From Candidatus Nitrotoga sp. AM1P (GTDB lineage: Bacteria > Pseudomonadota > Gammaproteobacteria > Burkholderiales > Gallionellaceae), in contig NZ_AP019547.1 of the NCBI RefSeq assembly GCF_013168275.1, positions 2,852,001 through 2,916,000 of the forward strand: a DNA stretch of 64,000 nt, read 5' to 3'. The position numbers and the translations under genes are program-made. Under the pieces are notes generated by a model. The model worked only from the letters and a program-made list of their open reading frames with translations, did no database searches and was not told where the DNA came from. Positions 30,810 through 39,929 of this stretch are shown one piece after another (the first letter of the stretch is position 1; each line of letters starts with the position of its first letter).

Positions 30810-31694
30810 ATGAAACCCAATATCGGTTACATCGGCTTGGGCGTGATGGGACATGCCTGCGCCAATAACTTGCTCAAAGCGGATTATCCGCTGTGGGTGT
30901 ATGCGCGTCGCTCCGAACAAATGCAGCAATTGGTGCAGGCCGGTGCGCAGGCATGCAACACCCCGCAAGCACTGGCAAAACATTGCGACCTGATCTTTAC
31001 CAATGTCTCCGATACCGAAGATGTACGGGAAGTTATCCTCGGCGAACAGGGCATCATTCACGGCGCACAAACCGGCAGCACGGTAATCGACATGAGCACC
31101 ATCTCACCTTCAGTCACCCGTCAAATAGCATCAGCGCTGGCGCAGAAAAAAATTAACATGCTTGATGCACCGGTTTCGGGTGGCAGCCAGGGAGCTATCG
31201 ATGGCACGCTCTCCATCATGGTGGGTGGTAAGGCCGATGTATTTCAGCAAGCATTGGTTGTGCTGCAAGTGATGGGAAAAAACATTGTTCATATCGGCGA
31301 TCATGGTGCCGGGCAAGTGAGCAAAGCGTGCAATCAGGTTGTGATAACACAAACGCTCGCCGCGATTGCTGAAGCCTTTACGCTGGCTGTTGCGTCCGGT
31401 GCGGATCCTGCAAAAGTAAGGCAAGCTTTGCTGGGAGGATCTGCAGGCAGCCGAATACTTGAAGTGCAGGGACAACGCATGCTTACGCATAATTTCACGC
31501 TTGGTTTCAAAGCCAAGCTGCATCAGAAAGACCTGTGCATCGTGCGGCAATTTGCAGATGAACTGGCTATTGAATTGCCGGGCACCAGGATGGCGACTAT
31601 TTATATCAATGCCCTTGTTGAGGCGGGAATGGGTGAAGAGGATTCATCTGCCATCGTTACTCTGTTTGAACAGAGGTTGGGTAAGAGATTTTAA
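30810..31694 (+). CDS. NAD(P)-dependent beta-hydroxyacid dehydrogenase
   Basis: This is a member of the 3-hydroxyisobutyrate/tartronate-semialdehyde reductase family. The N-terminal Rossmann motif is IGYIGLGVMGHACANNLL. The substrate-binding signature is DAPVSGGSQGAIDGTLSIMVGG, and the catalytic-Lys region GAGQVSKACNQVVI is present. Length is 294 residues from MKPNIGYIG; an in-frame upstream ATG at 30762 adds a non-family leader. Exact substrate (glyoxylate, tartronate semialdehyde or another) cannot be told. It lies between two IS4 copies. Confidence 0.88.
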   Translation: MKPNIGYIGLGVMGHACANNLLKADYPLWVYARRSEQMQQLVQAGAQACNTPQALAKHCDLIFTNVSDTEDVREVILGEQGIIHGAQTGSTVIDMSTISPSVTRQIASALAQKKINMLDAPVSGGSQGAIDGTLSIMVGGKADVFQQALVVLQVMGKNIVHIGDHGAGQVSKACNQVVITQTLAAIAEAFTLAVASGADPAKVRQALLGGSAGSRILEVQGQRMLTHNFTLGFKAKLHQKDLCIVRQFADELAIELPGTRMATIYINALVEAGMGEEDSSAIVTLFEQRLGKRF

Positions 31695-31776
31695 AACGTT
31701 TTTTTGATGGATCTTCTTACAGAATTTTCAAAGCGCGAGTAGTGATGTGTGGGTTGGACTACGAATTTCCGCGTTA

Positions 31777-33042
31777 TCAGCCGAAGCGCCGTTTTGCCTC
31801 TACCGCAAGACCGGCGCCAACGCTGCCGCACAAGTCGCCTTCCATACGCCGGGCCATAGGTAAGATTGCGGCAATGCGTTCGCGCAGCATGGGTACGCCG
31901 CTGGCACCGCCGGTGAAAAATATCGTATCCACCGCCTCGCTACGCACGCCAGCCTTTGCCAGCAAGGTGCTCAGAGTGTTGCCGATCTGTTCTACCAGCT
32001 CCGCCGACGCTTTTTCAAACTCAATGCGGGTCAGCGTGTGGCGCATGCCGGGTGCGAGTCTATCCAAATGTAGGGCTGCGCTATTGCCGGCGGACAGGGT
32101 GATCTTGGCTTCCTCCACCTGCACGGCCAACCAATGGCCGGCGCGGTCGCGGATCAGCTTGAGCAGGCGGTCCATGGCTTCAGGCGCCTGGGTGTTCAGG
32201 TACAGCTCCTGTAGTTCGGCCCAAGTGCGGCTGGTATAGACCTGGTTGATGGTGTGCCAGGTGGCAAGATTCATGTAGTAGCTGGAGGGCATGGTCAGGC
32301 CGCGCTTGAGCAGGCTGCCATAGCCCAGCAGGGGCATCACGCCTTCCAGGCTCAGCTGTCGGTCGAAGTTGGTGCCGCCGATGTGCACACCACTATTGGC
32401 CAACAGATCGTCGCGCCTGTCGGCTGCCAGTGCGCGTTGCGGCGAGAGCCGGATCAGGGAGAAATCGGAGGTGCCGCCGCCGATGTCAGCGATCAGCACC
32501 AGTTCCTCGTGGTTAATCTGGCGTTCGTAGTGATAGGCTGCGGCGATGGGCTCGTACTGAAAGTTCACCTCGCGGAAACCGGCGGTGCGGGCGATGGCTT
32601 CCAGCGTCACCTCAGCTTTATCGTCGGCCGCCGTATCGTCATCCACAAAAAACACTGGCCGACCAAACACGGCCTGGCCGAAAGAGCGGTCCGCCGCCGT
32701 TTCGGCGCGGTGCTTGAGTTCGGTGATGAATTGAGTCAGTAATTCCTTGTAGGGCAGCGAGCGGCCCTGGATTTCGGTTTTGCCTTCCATCAGGCTGCTG
32801 CCGAGGAGGCTCTTTAAGGCGCGCATCAAGCGGCCTTCGTAGCCATCCAGATATTCCTTGAGGCCGGCCTGGCCGACGCTTACGGTGTTTTCTTCGGCAT
32901 TGAAAAAAACTACGGAGGGCAAGGTGGGCTTGCCGTTTTCCAGTGCCAGCAGGGTAGGCTGGCCGGGACGCAGCCAGCCTACGGTGGAGTTGGACGTACC
33001 GAAATCGATGCCGCAGGTGCGGGCGGGAGTTTCAACAGACAT
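31777..33042 (-). CDS. Hsp70-family ATPase (YegD-like)
   Basis: This 421-residue protein has only the actin/Hsp70 ATPase fold: phosphate 1 GIDFGTSNSTVGW, phosphate 2 VLIADIGGGTSDFSLI and adenosine motif FFTGGASGVPMLRERI. There is no substrate-binding domain or C-terminal lid. This matches the YegD group of short Hsp70 relatives, whose role is poorly defined. Base composition looks more GC-rich than its neighbours. It is convergent with the dehydrogenase gene. Confidence 0.85.
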   Translation of the reverse strand: MSVETPARTCGIDFGTSNSTVGWLRPGQPTLLALENGKPTLPSVVFFNAEENTVSVGQAGLKEYLDGYEGRLMRALKSLLGSSLMEGKTEIQGRSLPYKELLTQFITELKHRAETAADRSFGQAVFGRPVFFVDDDTAADDKAEVTLEAIARTAGFREVNFQYEPIAAAYHYERQINHEELVLIADIGGGTSDFSLIRLSPQRALAADRRDDLLANSGVHIGGTNFDRQLSLEGVMPLLGYGSLLKRGLTMPSSYYMNLATWHTINQVYTSRTWAELQELYLNTQAPEAMDRLLKLIRDRAGHWLAVQVEEAKITLSAGNSAALHLDRLAPGMRHTLTRIEFEKASAELVEQIGNTLSTLLAKAGVRSEAVDTIFFTGGASGVPMLRERIAAILPMARRMEGDLCGSVGAGLAVEAKRRFG

Positions 33043-33489
33043 GGCAGGAGAGGGGTAAACCGAACCGATAGAAAATGGAGCGCGATGCTACCGCCCGCGC
33101 AGAAAAATGTCGAATGATAGCCAGAAATGGGCATTCAAAATTCTGCCCCAAAATGACAGCAGGGACCGATGATCTGCCCGTAATGACAAGAATGCCAACT
33201 GTCGTTTCATCAAGAGATCAATGCTACGTTTTCTGACAGGGGTGATTGGTTACGGACGCGGACCTGATAATGTACCGTTTTAAGTTTAACAAAACGGAGG
33301 TGTCTATTTCCTCCAGCCTACCTCATTGACAGGAGAGCGGTGGCTCATGGATACTTTAACTCCTGCGTTTGAAATTCCTATTCTTAATTCCTAGGCAAAT
33401 AAGCGCGTGCATCCATTTTAAGAACATGTGGGTTTTGTTTTTTGGTTCAGAAACGAAGTGAACAAAAACATCTTCAAAAAGGACGCACT
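33043..33489. other. Intergenic stretch without gene
   Basis: I see no coding frame. The segment at about 33115-33230 resembles the terminal non-coding parts of transposons (repeated TTCAAAATTCTGCCCCAAAATGAC style sequence), but no transposase remains. The last bases carry AAAAAGGACG, the ribosome site of the next gene. Confidence 0.35.
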
Positions 33490-35088
33490 ATGGAAAGTTT
33501 TAGCGCAGTACCCCGGATGTCCTGTTTTATTGCACCGCTTGTTGTTCTGTTTGCCGGCCTGTTGTCCGGCAATGCCGTTGCCGCCTGGTCAACCAACCCG
33601 GCGGTCAACAATGCGGTATCCACGGCCGCGAATCACCAATCTTATCCAATCATAATAAGCGACGGCAGCGGCGGGGCGATTATCACCTGGCAGGATGCTC
33701 GCAGCGGCACTAATGACATCTATGCCCAGCGGATAAACGCGAGCGGAGTGGTGCAATGGACCGCAGACGGAGTCGCGATATCCACGGCCGCAGAAGACCA
33801 AGTAAATTCAACCCTAACAAGCGACGGCAGCGGCGGAGCGATTATCACCTGGCAGGATAGTCGCAACTTTGGCCCTATCCCCTTTACTGGTCCTCGCATC
33901 GGCAGTACTGACATCTATGCCCAGCGGATAAACGCGAGCGGGGTGGTGCAATGGGCCGCAGACGGAATCGCGATATCCACGGCCGCAAATCACCAATCTG
34001 ATCCAACTCTAATAAGTGACGGCAGCGGCGGGGCGATTATCACCTGGCAGGATGCTCGCAGCGGCACTAATGACATCTATGCCCAGCGGATAAACGCGAG
34101 CGGAGTGGTGCAATGGACCGCAGACGGAGTCGGAATATCCAAGGCCGCAAATGACCAATTTAGTCCAGACATAACAAGCGACGGCAGCGGCGGGGCGATT
34201 ATCACCTGGTGGGATTTTCGCAGCGGCGCAAATTGGGACATCTATGCTCAGCGGATAGGCGCGAGCGGAGTAGTGCAGTGGGCCGCAGACGGAGTCGCGA
34301 TATCCACGGCCTCAGATGACCAATCAAATCCAACCATAACAAGTGACGGCAGCGGCGGGGCGATTATCACCTGGCAGGATTTTCGCAGCGGCACAAATCA
34401 GGACATCTATGCCTAGCGGATAAGCTCGAGCGGAGTGGTGCAATGGAACGCAAACGGAGTCGCGATATCCACGGCTGCAAATTACCAATTTAATCAAACC
34501 ATAATAAGCGACGGCAGCGGCGGGGCGATTATCACCTGGTCTGATATTCGCAGCGGCGCAAGTTGGGACATCTATGCCCAGCGGATAGGTGCAAACGGGG
34601 CATTCACCAGTCTGCCCGTCGTTGAGTTCTATAACACCAACCTGGATCATTATTTCATTACCGCCAACGCCGGTGAGGCTGCAGGCATCGACGGGGGTAG
34701 CGCGGGGCCTGGCTGGATTCGAACCGGAAATAGTTTCAAGTCGGGCGGCAGCACGCCCGTTTTCCGCTTCTACGGCAGCCAGGTCCCCGGCCCCAATTCG
34801 CATTTCTATACAGCATCGGCCTCTGAATGTGATGGCCTTAAGCAGCTTCAGACCACCACGCCCGCCGCGCAGAAGCGCTGGAATTTCGAAAGTCTGGATT
34901 TTGTTTCGACTCCACCGACCAATGGTATATGTCCGACCGGGACAGCGCCGGTCTACCGGGCCTATAACAATGGGTTTGCCCGCGGTGTCGACAGCAATCA
35001 TCGCATTTCCAGTGCTACAGCAGCTATTCAGGAAGTCGTCGCGCGCGGCTGGATCGATGAAGGTATAGTCATGTGCGCTCCGACTTGA
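33490..35088 (+). pseudogene. Secreted tandem-repeat protein with DUF5648-like C-terminus, internal stop
   Basis: From MESFSAVPRMSCF the protein has a signal peptide ending near AVAA. Six repeats of 54-64 residues follow, each with SDGSGGAIITWQDARSGTNDIYAQRI and ASGVVQWTADGVAIS. The C-terminal 150 residues (VVEFYNTNLDHYFITANAGE ... FRFYGS ... SHFYTASASEC) look like DUF5648. In repeat five the codon that is CAG in the other copies is TAG (34414-34416), a single C-to-T change. The frame continues unchanged to 35088. Without readthrough, a 308-residue product lacks the C-terminal domain. The repeats resemble propeller-like surface repeats; function unknown. Confidence 0.75.
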
Positions 35089-35125
35089 TTTGACCTAGAG
35101 TTAGAGGAATCAATGAATGGGGTCT

Positions 35126-36468
35126 GACCCTGAGGTCTCCCCTCAAAGTTGCAGCGCAGGATGATCATAACGCAACCGTTCAAGGGCTGCACCAAGCTCA
35201 TGCGGCGGGAATGCCGCCATACCATGTTGTATAAGCTGCAATGCCAAAGTAATCACAGAGAGAACCGGGCGCGAACGCCGCGTGTTGCTCTGGAATTTTA
35301 ACTCCAACTGTCGCGCTTTACCCACCTCACCAATCAAGCGCAGTACGAACGAGGCAAGATATGCGACCAGCAGTAACACACCCAAGTGGTTTTTCTGCGT
35401 GGATCGGCTGGCAGAGAATCCTAAGCCGAAACGATCGCTCTTCAAATCGCGGAATGACTCCTCAATCTGCATCCGTTGGGCGTACACGGCCACGACAGCT
35501 TGAGCACTCAAGTGATCAAGTTTTGGGCTGACTGCCAACAGCCATGGTTCGCGTTGCGCGCGGGCATTCTTCAGGCTACGGCTCGAATGGTCCAGCTTAC
35601 CCAGGCGACTCTTCTTGTGGCGCTTTTGATTTGCGTGTTTGATCAACACCAGACGGCATGGCACAGGATGATTTCGTACATAGTTGAATTGACCGAGTGA
35701 CCTCGCTTTTGCTGTAGCAAATGGATAGAGTGTTTTGCAGCCAGCCCACGTATCAACATCTGCCGGACTGACCATGTCGCGGTTACGAATACGACCGATC
35801 CAATACCAGCCCATGCGGTTGACCAATCTGAACCACGCACCACGAAAACCGGCATCGGTAATCAGAATGGGGACACAACCTGTCGGCAGCATGGTGGCGA
35901 GTTGCGTAAGAAACGCCTGATGCACGCGCGGTGATGTTGCCTGCGATTGGGGGTACAGCTGCTCATACAGGGTTATGCTACGGCCTTCAACAGCAACCGA
36001 AGCGCGCAACAATTGCCATTGTCGATCAGGCGTTAAATCTGACCAGTCGATGATGATCAGCGGCATCGATATTCCGTTCAAGCACTGCCGGACAAGTGCC
36101 TCGTACAACTTGGATATTTCAGTGTGCTGCAAATTGTTGCCGAGCAGCCGGTCAATGCGTTTGATGTTGTGCTTGACGGCGACCGAGCCGGTCAGCCCGC
36201 GCCCCATATCGCTTAACGTCAGCCGACTGCCCGTTACCACCGCCTCGACAGCAGCCAGTAAACTGGCTAAGCGTTTTGCGTGAATTACGGGGAAGCTTGT
36301 GGAAAGAATGCGGTGTAAGGTTGTGATCGCATGCATGGCGGGTTTTCCTTCGCAGTTTAGACGCTACGAAAGAGACAATAAACCTGCCATGCATGTGCTG
36401 TTTTGGTGCGGACAGTACGCCCTAGTTTATTGAAATGCAACGGGGTTTTGTGGGGAGACCTCAGACTC
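35126..36468 (-). mobile_element. IS4-family insertion sequence, complete copy
   Basis: The ends carry near-perfect inverted repeats: GACCCTGAGGTCTCCCC at 35126-35142 and, read inward from 36468, GAGTCTGAGGTCTCCCC. One transposase gene fills the interior. Two further copies in the window are partial (3880-4130 and 29467-30644). A clear target duplication is not visible. Confidence 0.87.
35143..36336 (-). CDS. IS4-family transposase
   Basis: This complete 397-residue DDE transposase has catalytic-block Asp in IIIDWSDLTPD, Asp in PILITDAGFRGAWF and Glu in the YAQRMQIEESFRDLKSD block. The N-terminus is MHAITTLHRILSTSFPVIHA. It is nearly identical to the truncated copy at 29.6 kb, so both moved recently or recombine. 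The stop is at the very edge of the terminal repeat. Confidence 0.92.
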   Translation of the reverse strand: MHAITTLHRILSTSFPVIHAKRLASLLAAVEAVVTGSRLTLSDMGRGLTGSVAVKHNIKRIDRLLGNNLQHTEISKLYEALVRQCLNGISMPLIIIDWSDLTPDRQWQLLRASVAVEGRSITLYEQLYPQSQATSPRVHQAFLTQLATMLPTGCVPILITDAGFRGAWFRLVNRMGWYWIGRIRNRDMVSPADVDTWAGCKTLYPFATAKARSLGQFNYVRNHPVPCRLVLIKHANQKRHKKSRLGKLDHSSRSLKNARAQREPWLLAVSPKLDHLSAQAVVAVYAQRMQIEESFRDLKSDRFGLGFSASRSTQKNHLGVLLLVAYLASFVLRLIGEVGKARQLELKFQSNTRRSRPVLSVITLALQLIQHGMAAFPPHELGAALERLRYDHPALQL

Positions 36469-36984
36469 AAAACCGATTAGCAAAAATCCATTAAACTTTA
36501 TTTTTAACCCGACCAACTCGCACCATCAAATCACCAAGTCCGTAATCGCTTCAGGCTCATACCTGAATTGGAAAATACTACTACAGCTTTTTCATATTTA
36601 TGATTAGGAGTCGAACGAAAGTTATATTTCAAACGAGGAATGAGTTTGAAGCGAACAAATTGAGGTCGAATTGAAGAAGTTGGTTGATCGTTGAAGGGAT
36701 GGCGAAATACTGGGCTGATAACATCGCTAATTCGAATACTTTGTGTTTTATAATGGTGAAGGTACGTTAGCCGACTAAATAATCGGACACTAAACGACGT
36801 GAGGCGAGGGCAAGCGAAGGTATGGCAAGAATATAGGCAATTTAGTAAGAGTGGGGGCAGCGTCATGCAGCTGCGTGCGGGTGGGTAATACAGTTTAAAA
36901 CAAGATAAGTGTTTGTTTTTACAAATTTGTACACTACTATATAGGGAGAAGAATTATGCAGCTGTTAATAGTGATAGGCGTAAT
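36469..36984. other. Intergenic stretch with leader of the Sel1-repeat gene
   Basis: No convincing gene is visible. A minus-strand open frame at 36531-36866 lacks family resemblance and a ribosome site, and I treat it as chance. At the right edge, AGGGAGAAGAATT precedes ATG at 36956, which opens an 11-codon frame (MQLLIVIGVIW) ending in TAG at 36989, overlapping the Sel1 start. Confidence 0.4.
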
Positions 36985-37668
36985 ATGGTAGCGCTAACAC
37001 AACCAGATTTAGCTGAGAACTTTGAGGAAGGAATGAAGTTTGTTGCTAACAAGGATTACACCCGAGCGGCAGAATTATTTAAGAAAATTGCAGAGCAAGG
37101 ACATGCTGAGGCGCAATTCTATTTAGGACTTATGTGTGAGGGGGGGCAAGGTATCACAAAAGATGAGCAACAGGCTGTATCTTGGTGGACCAAGGCCGCA
37201 GAACAAGGGCACGTACTAGCACAAAATAATTTAGGACTTATGCATGAACAAGGCCGAGGTGTTACACAGGACTACCAGAAGGCCGCAACTTGGTTCCGAA
37301 TGGCCGCAGAGCAAGGAGATGCGGAAGCACAATATACTTTAGGATTTATGTACGCAAATGGCGAAGGCGTTCCACGGGGCTATCAGCAAGCTATGTTTTG
37401 GTTGAGTAAAGCTGCAGAACAGGGAGATGTGGCGGCACAATTCAAGGTGGCTAAATTGAATCTAGGATCCATATACTCACCAGACAACGATGTTAAACAG
37501 GATTTTATTGAAGCATATAAATGGTTCCGCATTGCTGGCGTAGATGGGGACGAGAATGCAAAAGATGGGCTAGAGATTGCGGAATCGTACTTGACACCAT
37601 CCGCAATTGAAGAGGCGCAACGACGAGCAGATGAGTGGATGGCTATCAAGTCAAGTACTCGTTTATAA
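36985..37668 (+). CDS. Sel1-like tetratricopeptide repeat protein
   Basis: The protein has about 227 residues with four to five Sel1 repeats, each of the form AEQGxAxAQxxLGxMxxxGxGVxxDYxxAxxWxxKA. These are alpha-solenoids for protein contacts. I start at MVALTQPDLAENFEEG, but the best Shine-Dalgarno sequence in the leader belongs to an overlapping 11-codon frame whose hydrophobic residues look like the start of a signal peptide in the wrong phase. Either the short frame couples translation or a one-base shift removed an export signal. Confidence 0.78.
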   Translation: MVALTQPDLAENFEEGMKFVANKDYTRAAELFKKIAEQGHAEAQFYLGLMCEGGQGITKDEQQAVSWWTKAAEQGHVLAQNNLGLMHEQGRGVTQDYQKAATWFRMAAEQGDAEAQYTLGFMYANGEGVPRGYQQAMFWLSKAAEQGDVAAQFKVAKLNLGSIYSPDNDVKQDFIEAYKWFRIAGVDGDENAKDGLEIAESYLTPSAIEEAQRRADEWMAIKSSTRL

Positions 37669-38187
37669 AAATGTTTAACAAGTAAGTCTGGTTTTTGTCT
37701 ATCATTTTTGCAATGACATGGATGCGTGTCCGGTGATTCAAAGCACGCTGCGGGGTAGGGTGGTGATAGATATTGAAATAGGAGAGCCAGAGTAGTTATC
37801 TCCGGTTCTGTTGTTAAGGCGAGCAGGTTTGCCTGACTAGGCCGCTGATCTGCCCGCTGAAGAGTTTTATTATGCTATGGTTTAGACGACAGGCGAGTTC
37901 GATGCCTCTGTCAGCGCAGCTGAGATTTAACACATGCTTGTCCGTTAGATTCTTTCGTATCTCATCGGGGCGGCCTGTATCAGTCGGCGGCGTGGGTTTC
38001 AGTTTGATTGCGGTAGATATGGCTCATCGCATTGTGCGATCAATGACGACAAACAGATATCGACTCCACTCAATCTCCTTTATCTGGGTAGTGTCACAAC
38101 TTTGATGGGTGCCTCGTTTTTTCTGACTTTCAAGGAAAAAAACCAACGAAATAATAATGTTAACGCTCTAACTTAAAAATAAATATT
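37669..38187. other. Gene-free stretch
   Basis: The only plus-strand open frame (37872-38105) has no ribosome site or family resemblance. I see no repeats, tRNA or clear terminator in this stretch. Confidence 0.4.
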
Positions 38188-38460
38188 ATGTTTTTGCTGC
38201 CTTCCATATGGAACCTGATAATCTCTACTATCGTGTTTTTCATCGTCGCTTGGTATGTTCGCCGTTTTTTGAATGAACAGGGTATGCACAATGGCACAAA
38301 ACGCGGCATATTGGTATTTGCAATTGCCTCCGTGGTATCAATGGGTGCGGGAGAGGCGGTGGACTGGAGCCAAGAGAAAATAGAGGGGAAGAAACTGACA
38401 GCGAAAAGCTCCGCCGATCTGCCACACCTAATGAAGGTGATCAATCAGATACCGCAGTGA
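38188..38460 (+). CDS. Small membrane protein, unknown
   Basis: This 90-residue protein has a strongly hydrophobic first helix (IWNLIISTIVFFIVAWYV) followed by basic residues. A second possible helix is GILVFAIASVVSMGAGEAV, and the C-terminal tail is polar. I do not recognise the family. There is no clear Shine-Dalgarno sequence. It precedes the MscS gene by about 135 bases on the same strand, which may or may not mean coexpression. Confidence 0.5.
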   Translation: MFLLPSIWNLIISTIVFFIVAWYVRRFLNEQGMHNGTKRGILVFAIASVVSMGAGEAVDWSQEKIEGKKLTAKSSADLPHLMKVINQIPQ

Positions 38461-38596
38461 TTAATGTCCCGAATTGCAGGCGTTTTAAAAAATAGTACTT
38501 CTATAGATCCAAAACTGTCTCATGGGATACCCCATACATAGCCTAGTAATTCACAGGTTACTAAAATCATGTAATTAAACCAACGGGAATCAAACC

Positions 38597-39430
38597 ATGC
38601 AGAATCAACTCGCTGTCATCGAACAAGCGCAAAATACACTTATCGACTTAGGCATCAAATTTGGACCGAAGGTCGTTGTTGCTATCCTCATCTTGGTAGT
38701 AGGTTTTTATGCAGGGCGCTGGGTCGGTGCAGTCTTCAATCGCTGGCTTGGCAAGCTTCAACTCGAACCCCCGGTGCAATTACTTCTTGTGCGTCTCGCA
38801 CGTCTGATGGTGGTCGGTCTTTTCCTGATCATGGCGCTGCAAAATCTTGGTATTGAATTGCTGCCTCTGATCGCCGGGTTGGGTTTGGCTGGGGCTGGGG
38901 TTGCTCTTGCGATGCAAGGGGTGTTGGGCAATCTCGTGGCGGGGCTCACGATTATCTTTACCCAACCGTTTCGAGTGGGGGAGTATGTCGCTATAGTCGG
39001 CGTCGAGGGTCAAGTCGAGGAAATCGACCTTTTTTCCACCAAGCTGAGCCAAGGGGATTGCTCAATGGTTATAGTGCCCAACCGCAAAATTGTCGGGGAG
39101 ATCCTGCATAACTACGGCCATATCCGGCAACTTGACTTGCGTGTAGCCATCGCCCGAGCTGATGATCTTGAGCGAGCTCTCACGGCAATCGCCGAAGTGG
39201 TTAAGGCTAATTCACGCGTGTTGAGCCAGCCTGCGGCATTCATTGGAGTGAGGAACCTTACCGACGCATCAATCGGTGTCGCTGTCAAACCTTGGGTCAA
39301 GGCACCCGATTATAGCTCGGTGGGAGCGGAGATTAACCTGGCGATAATCGAGAAAATTCGCGCTGCCGGCGTGGACTACCCACCTTCCGAGCGCAAGATC
39401 CGCATTGTCAGTGTACAAGAGCCGCACTGA
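38597..39430 (+). CDS. Mechanosensitive ion channel, MscS family
   Basis: This 277-residue small-conductance channel has three N-terminal helices. The pore helix TM3 carries the Gly/Ala pattern GLGLAGAGVALAMQGVLGNLVAG, followed by the beta-domain FTQPFRVGEYVAIVGVEGQVEEIDLFST and PNRKIVGEILHNYG. It opens under membrane tension to release solutes in osmotic downshock. Length matches E. coli MscS (286). Confidence 0.93.
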   Translation: MQNQLAVIEQAQNTLIDLGIKFGPKVVVAILILVVGFYAGRWVGAVFNRWLGKLQLEPPVQLLLVRLARLMVVGLFLIMALQNLGIELLPLIAGLGLAGAGVALAMQGVLGNLVAGLTIIFTQPFRVGEYVAIVGVEGQVEEIDLFSTKLSQGDCSMVIVPNRKIVGEILHNYGHIRQLDLRVAIARADDLERALTAIAEVVKANSRVLSQPAAFIGVRNLTDASIGVAVKPWVKAPDYSSVGAEINLAIIEKIRAAGVDYPPSERKIRIVSVQEPH

Positions 39431-39621
39431 TTATTATTGATTTGGCCAGGATATGTGTGAACTTATCTGCCAGACTGCCTGCTCAACAATATTAATGATA
39501 GCAATTTTACTTAGCCGTATTAATTGACGGCGGCATCTAATTCAGATCTTGATCGTCTATTTACAAACAGTCCAACCCTGCTGTGTGTCGAAAACTGTCC
39601 GTTAAGCGTGCAGAATAATAT

Positions 39622-39858
39622 TTAACCAACAGCTTGAGCTTGTTGTAAATACAACTGCTCCACCTTCTTGCGGGCCCACGGCGTTCTGCGTAAAAATTTC
39701 AAGCTGGATTTTATGCTGGGATCGTGAGTGAAACATCGCACTGGCACAGCAGTGCCCATAGCTTCCCAACCCATGTTCTCGGATAGTTTTGTAATGATAG
39801 TTTCCAGGGTGATACCATCCAAACTGGGAGTTCTTACTGATTTTTTATTTGCATCCAT
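39622..39858 (-). CDS. VF530-type DNA-binding protein (DUF2132)
   Basis: This small 78-residue protein has the VF530 hallmarks LDGITLETIITKLSENMGWEAM and FTHDPSIKSSLKFLRRTPWARKKVE. The family has a known small fold with proposed DNA binding. It is a single gene between mscS and the RluF-like gene. Confidence 0.88.
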   Translation of the reverse strand: MDANKKSVRTPSLDGITLETIITKLSENMGWEAMGTAVPVRCFTHDPSIKSSLKFLRRTPWARKKVEQLYLQQAQAVG

Positions 39859-39929
39859 GTTCGTATTTTACATGTGATAGCTAGACTTGAGCATTTACAA
39901 TAGCCTTCCTTTTTTAGTATGCACTTGCC

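Noticed and set aside
33600-34610. Regularly spaced repeats that might be read as a CRISPR array
   Set aside because: The units are 162-192 bp, lie in one open frame and encode a conserved protein repeat; there are no short repeats with unique spacers and no cas genes.
36531-36866. Minus-strand open frame of 111 codons beside the IS4 copy
   Set aside because: No ribosome site, no recognisable domain, atypical composition; treated as chance.
37872-38105. Plus-strand open frame of 77 codons
   Set aside because: No ribosome site, no family resemblance, and it lies in a stretch with no coding character.
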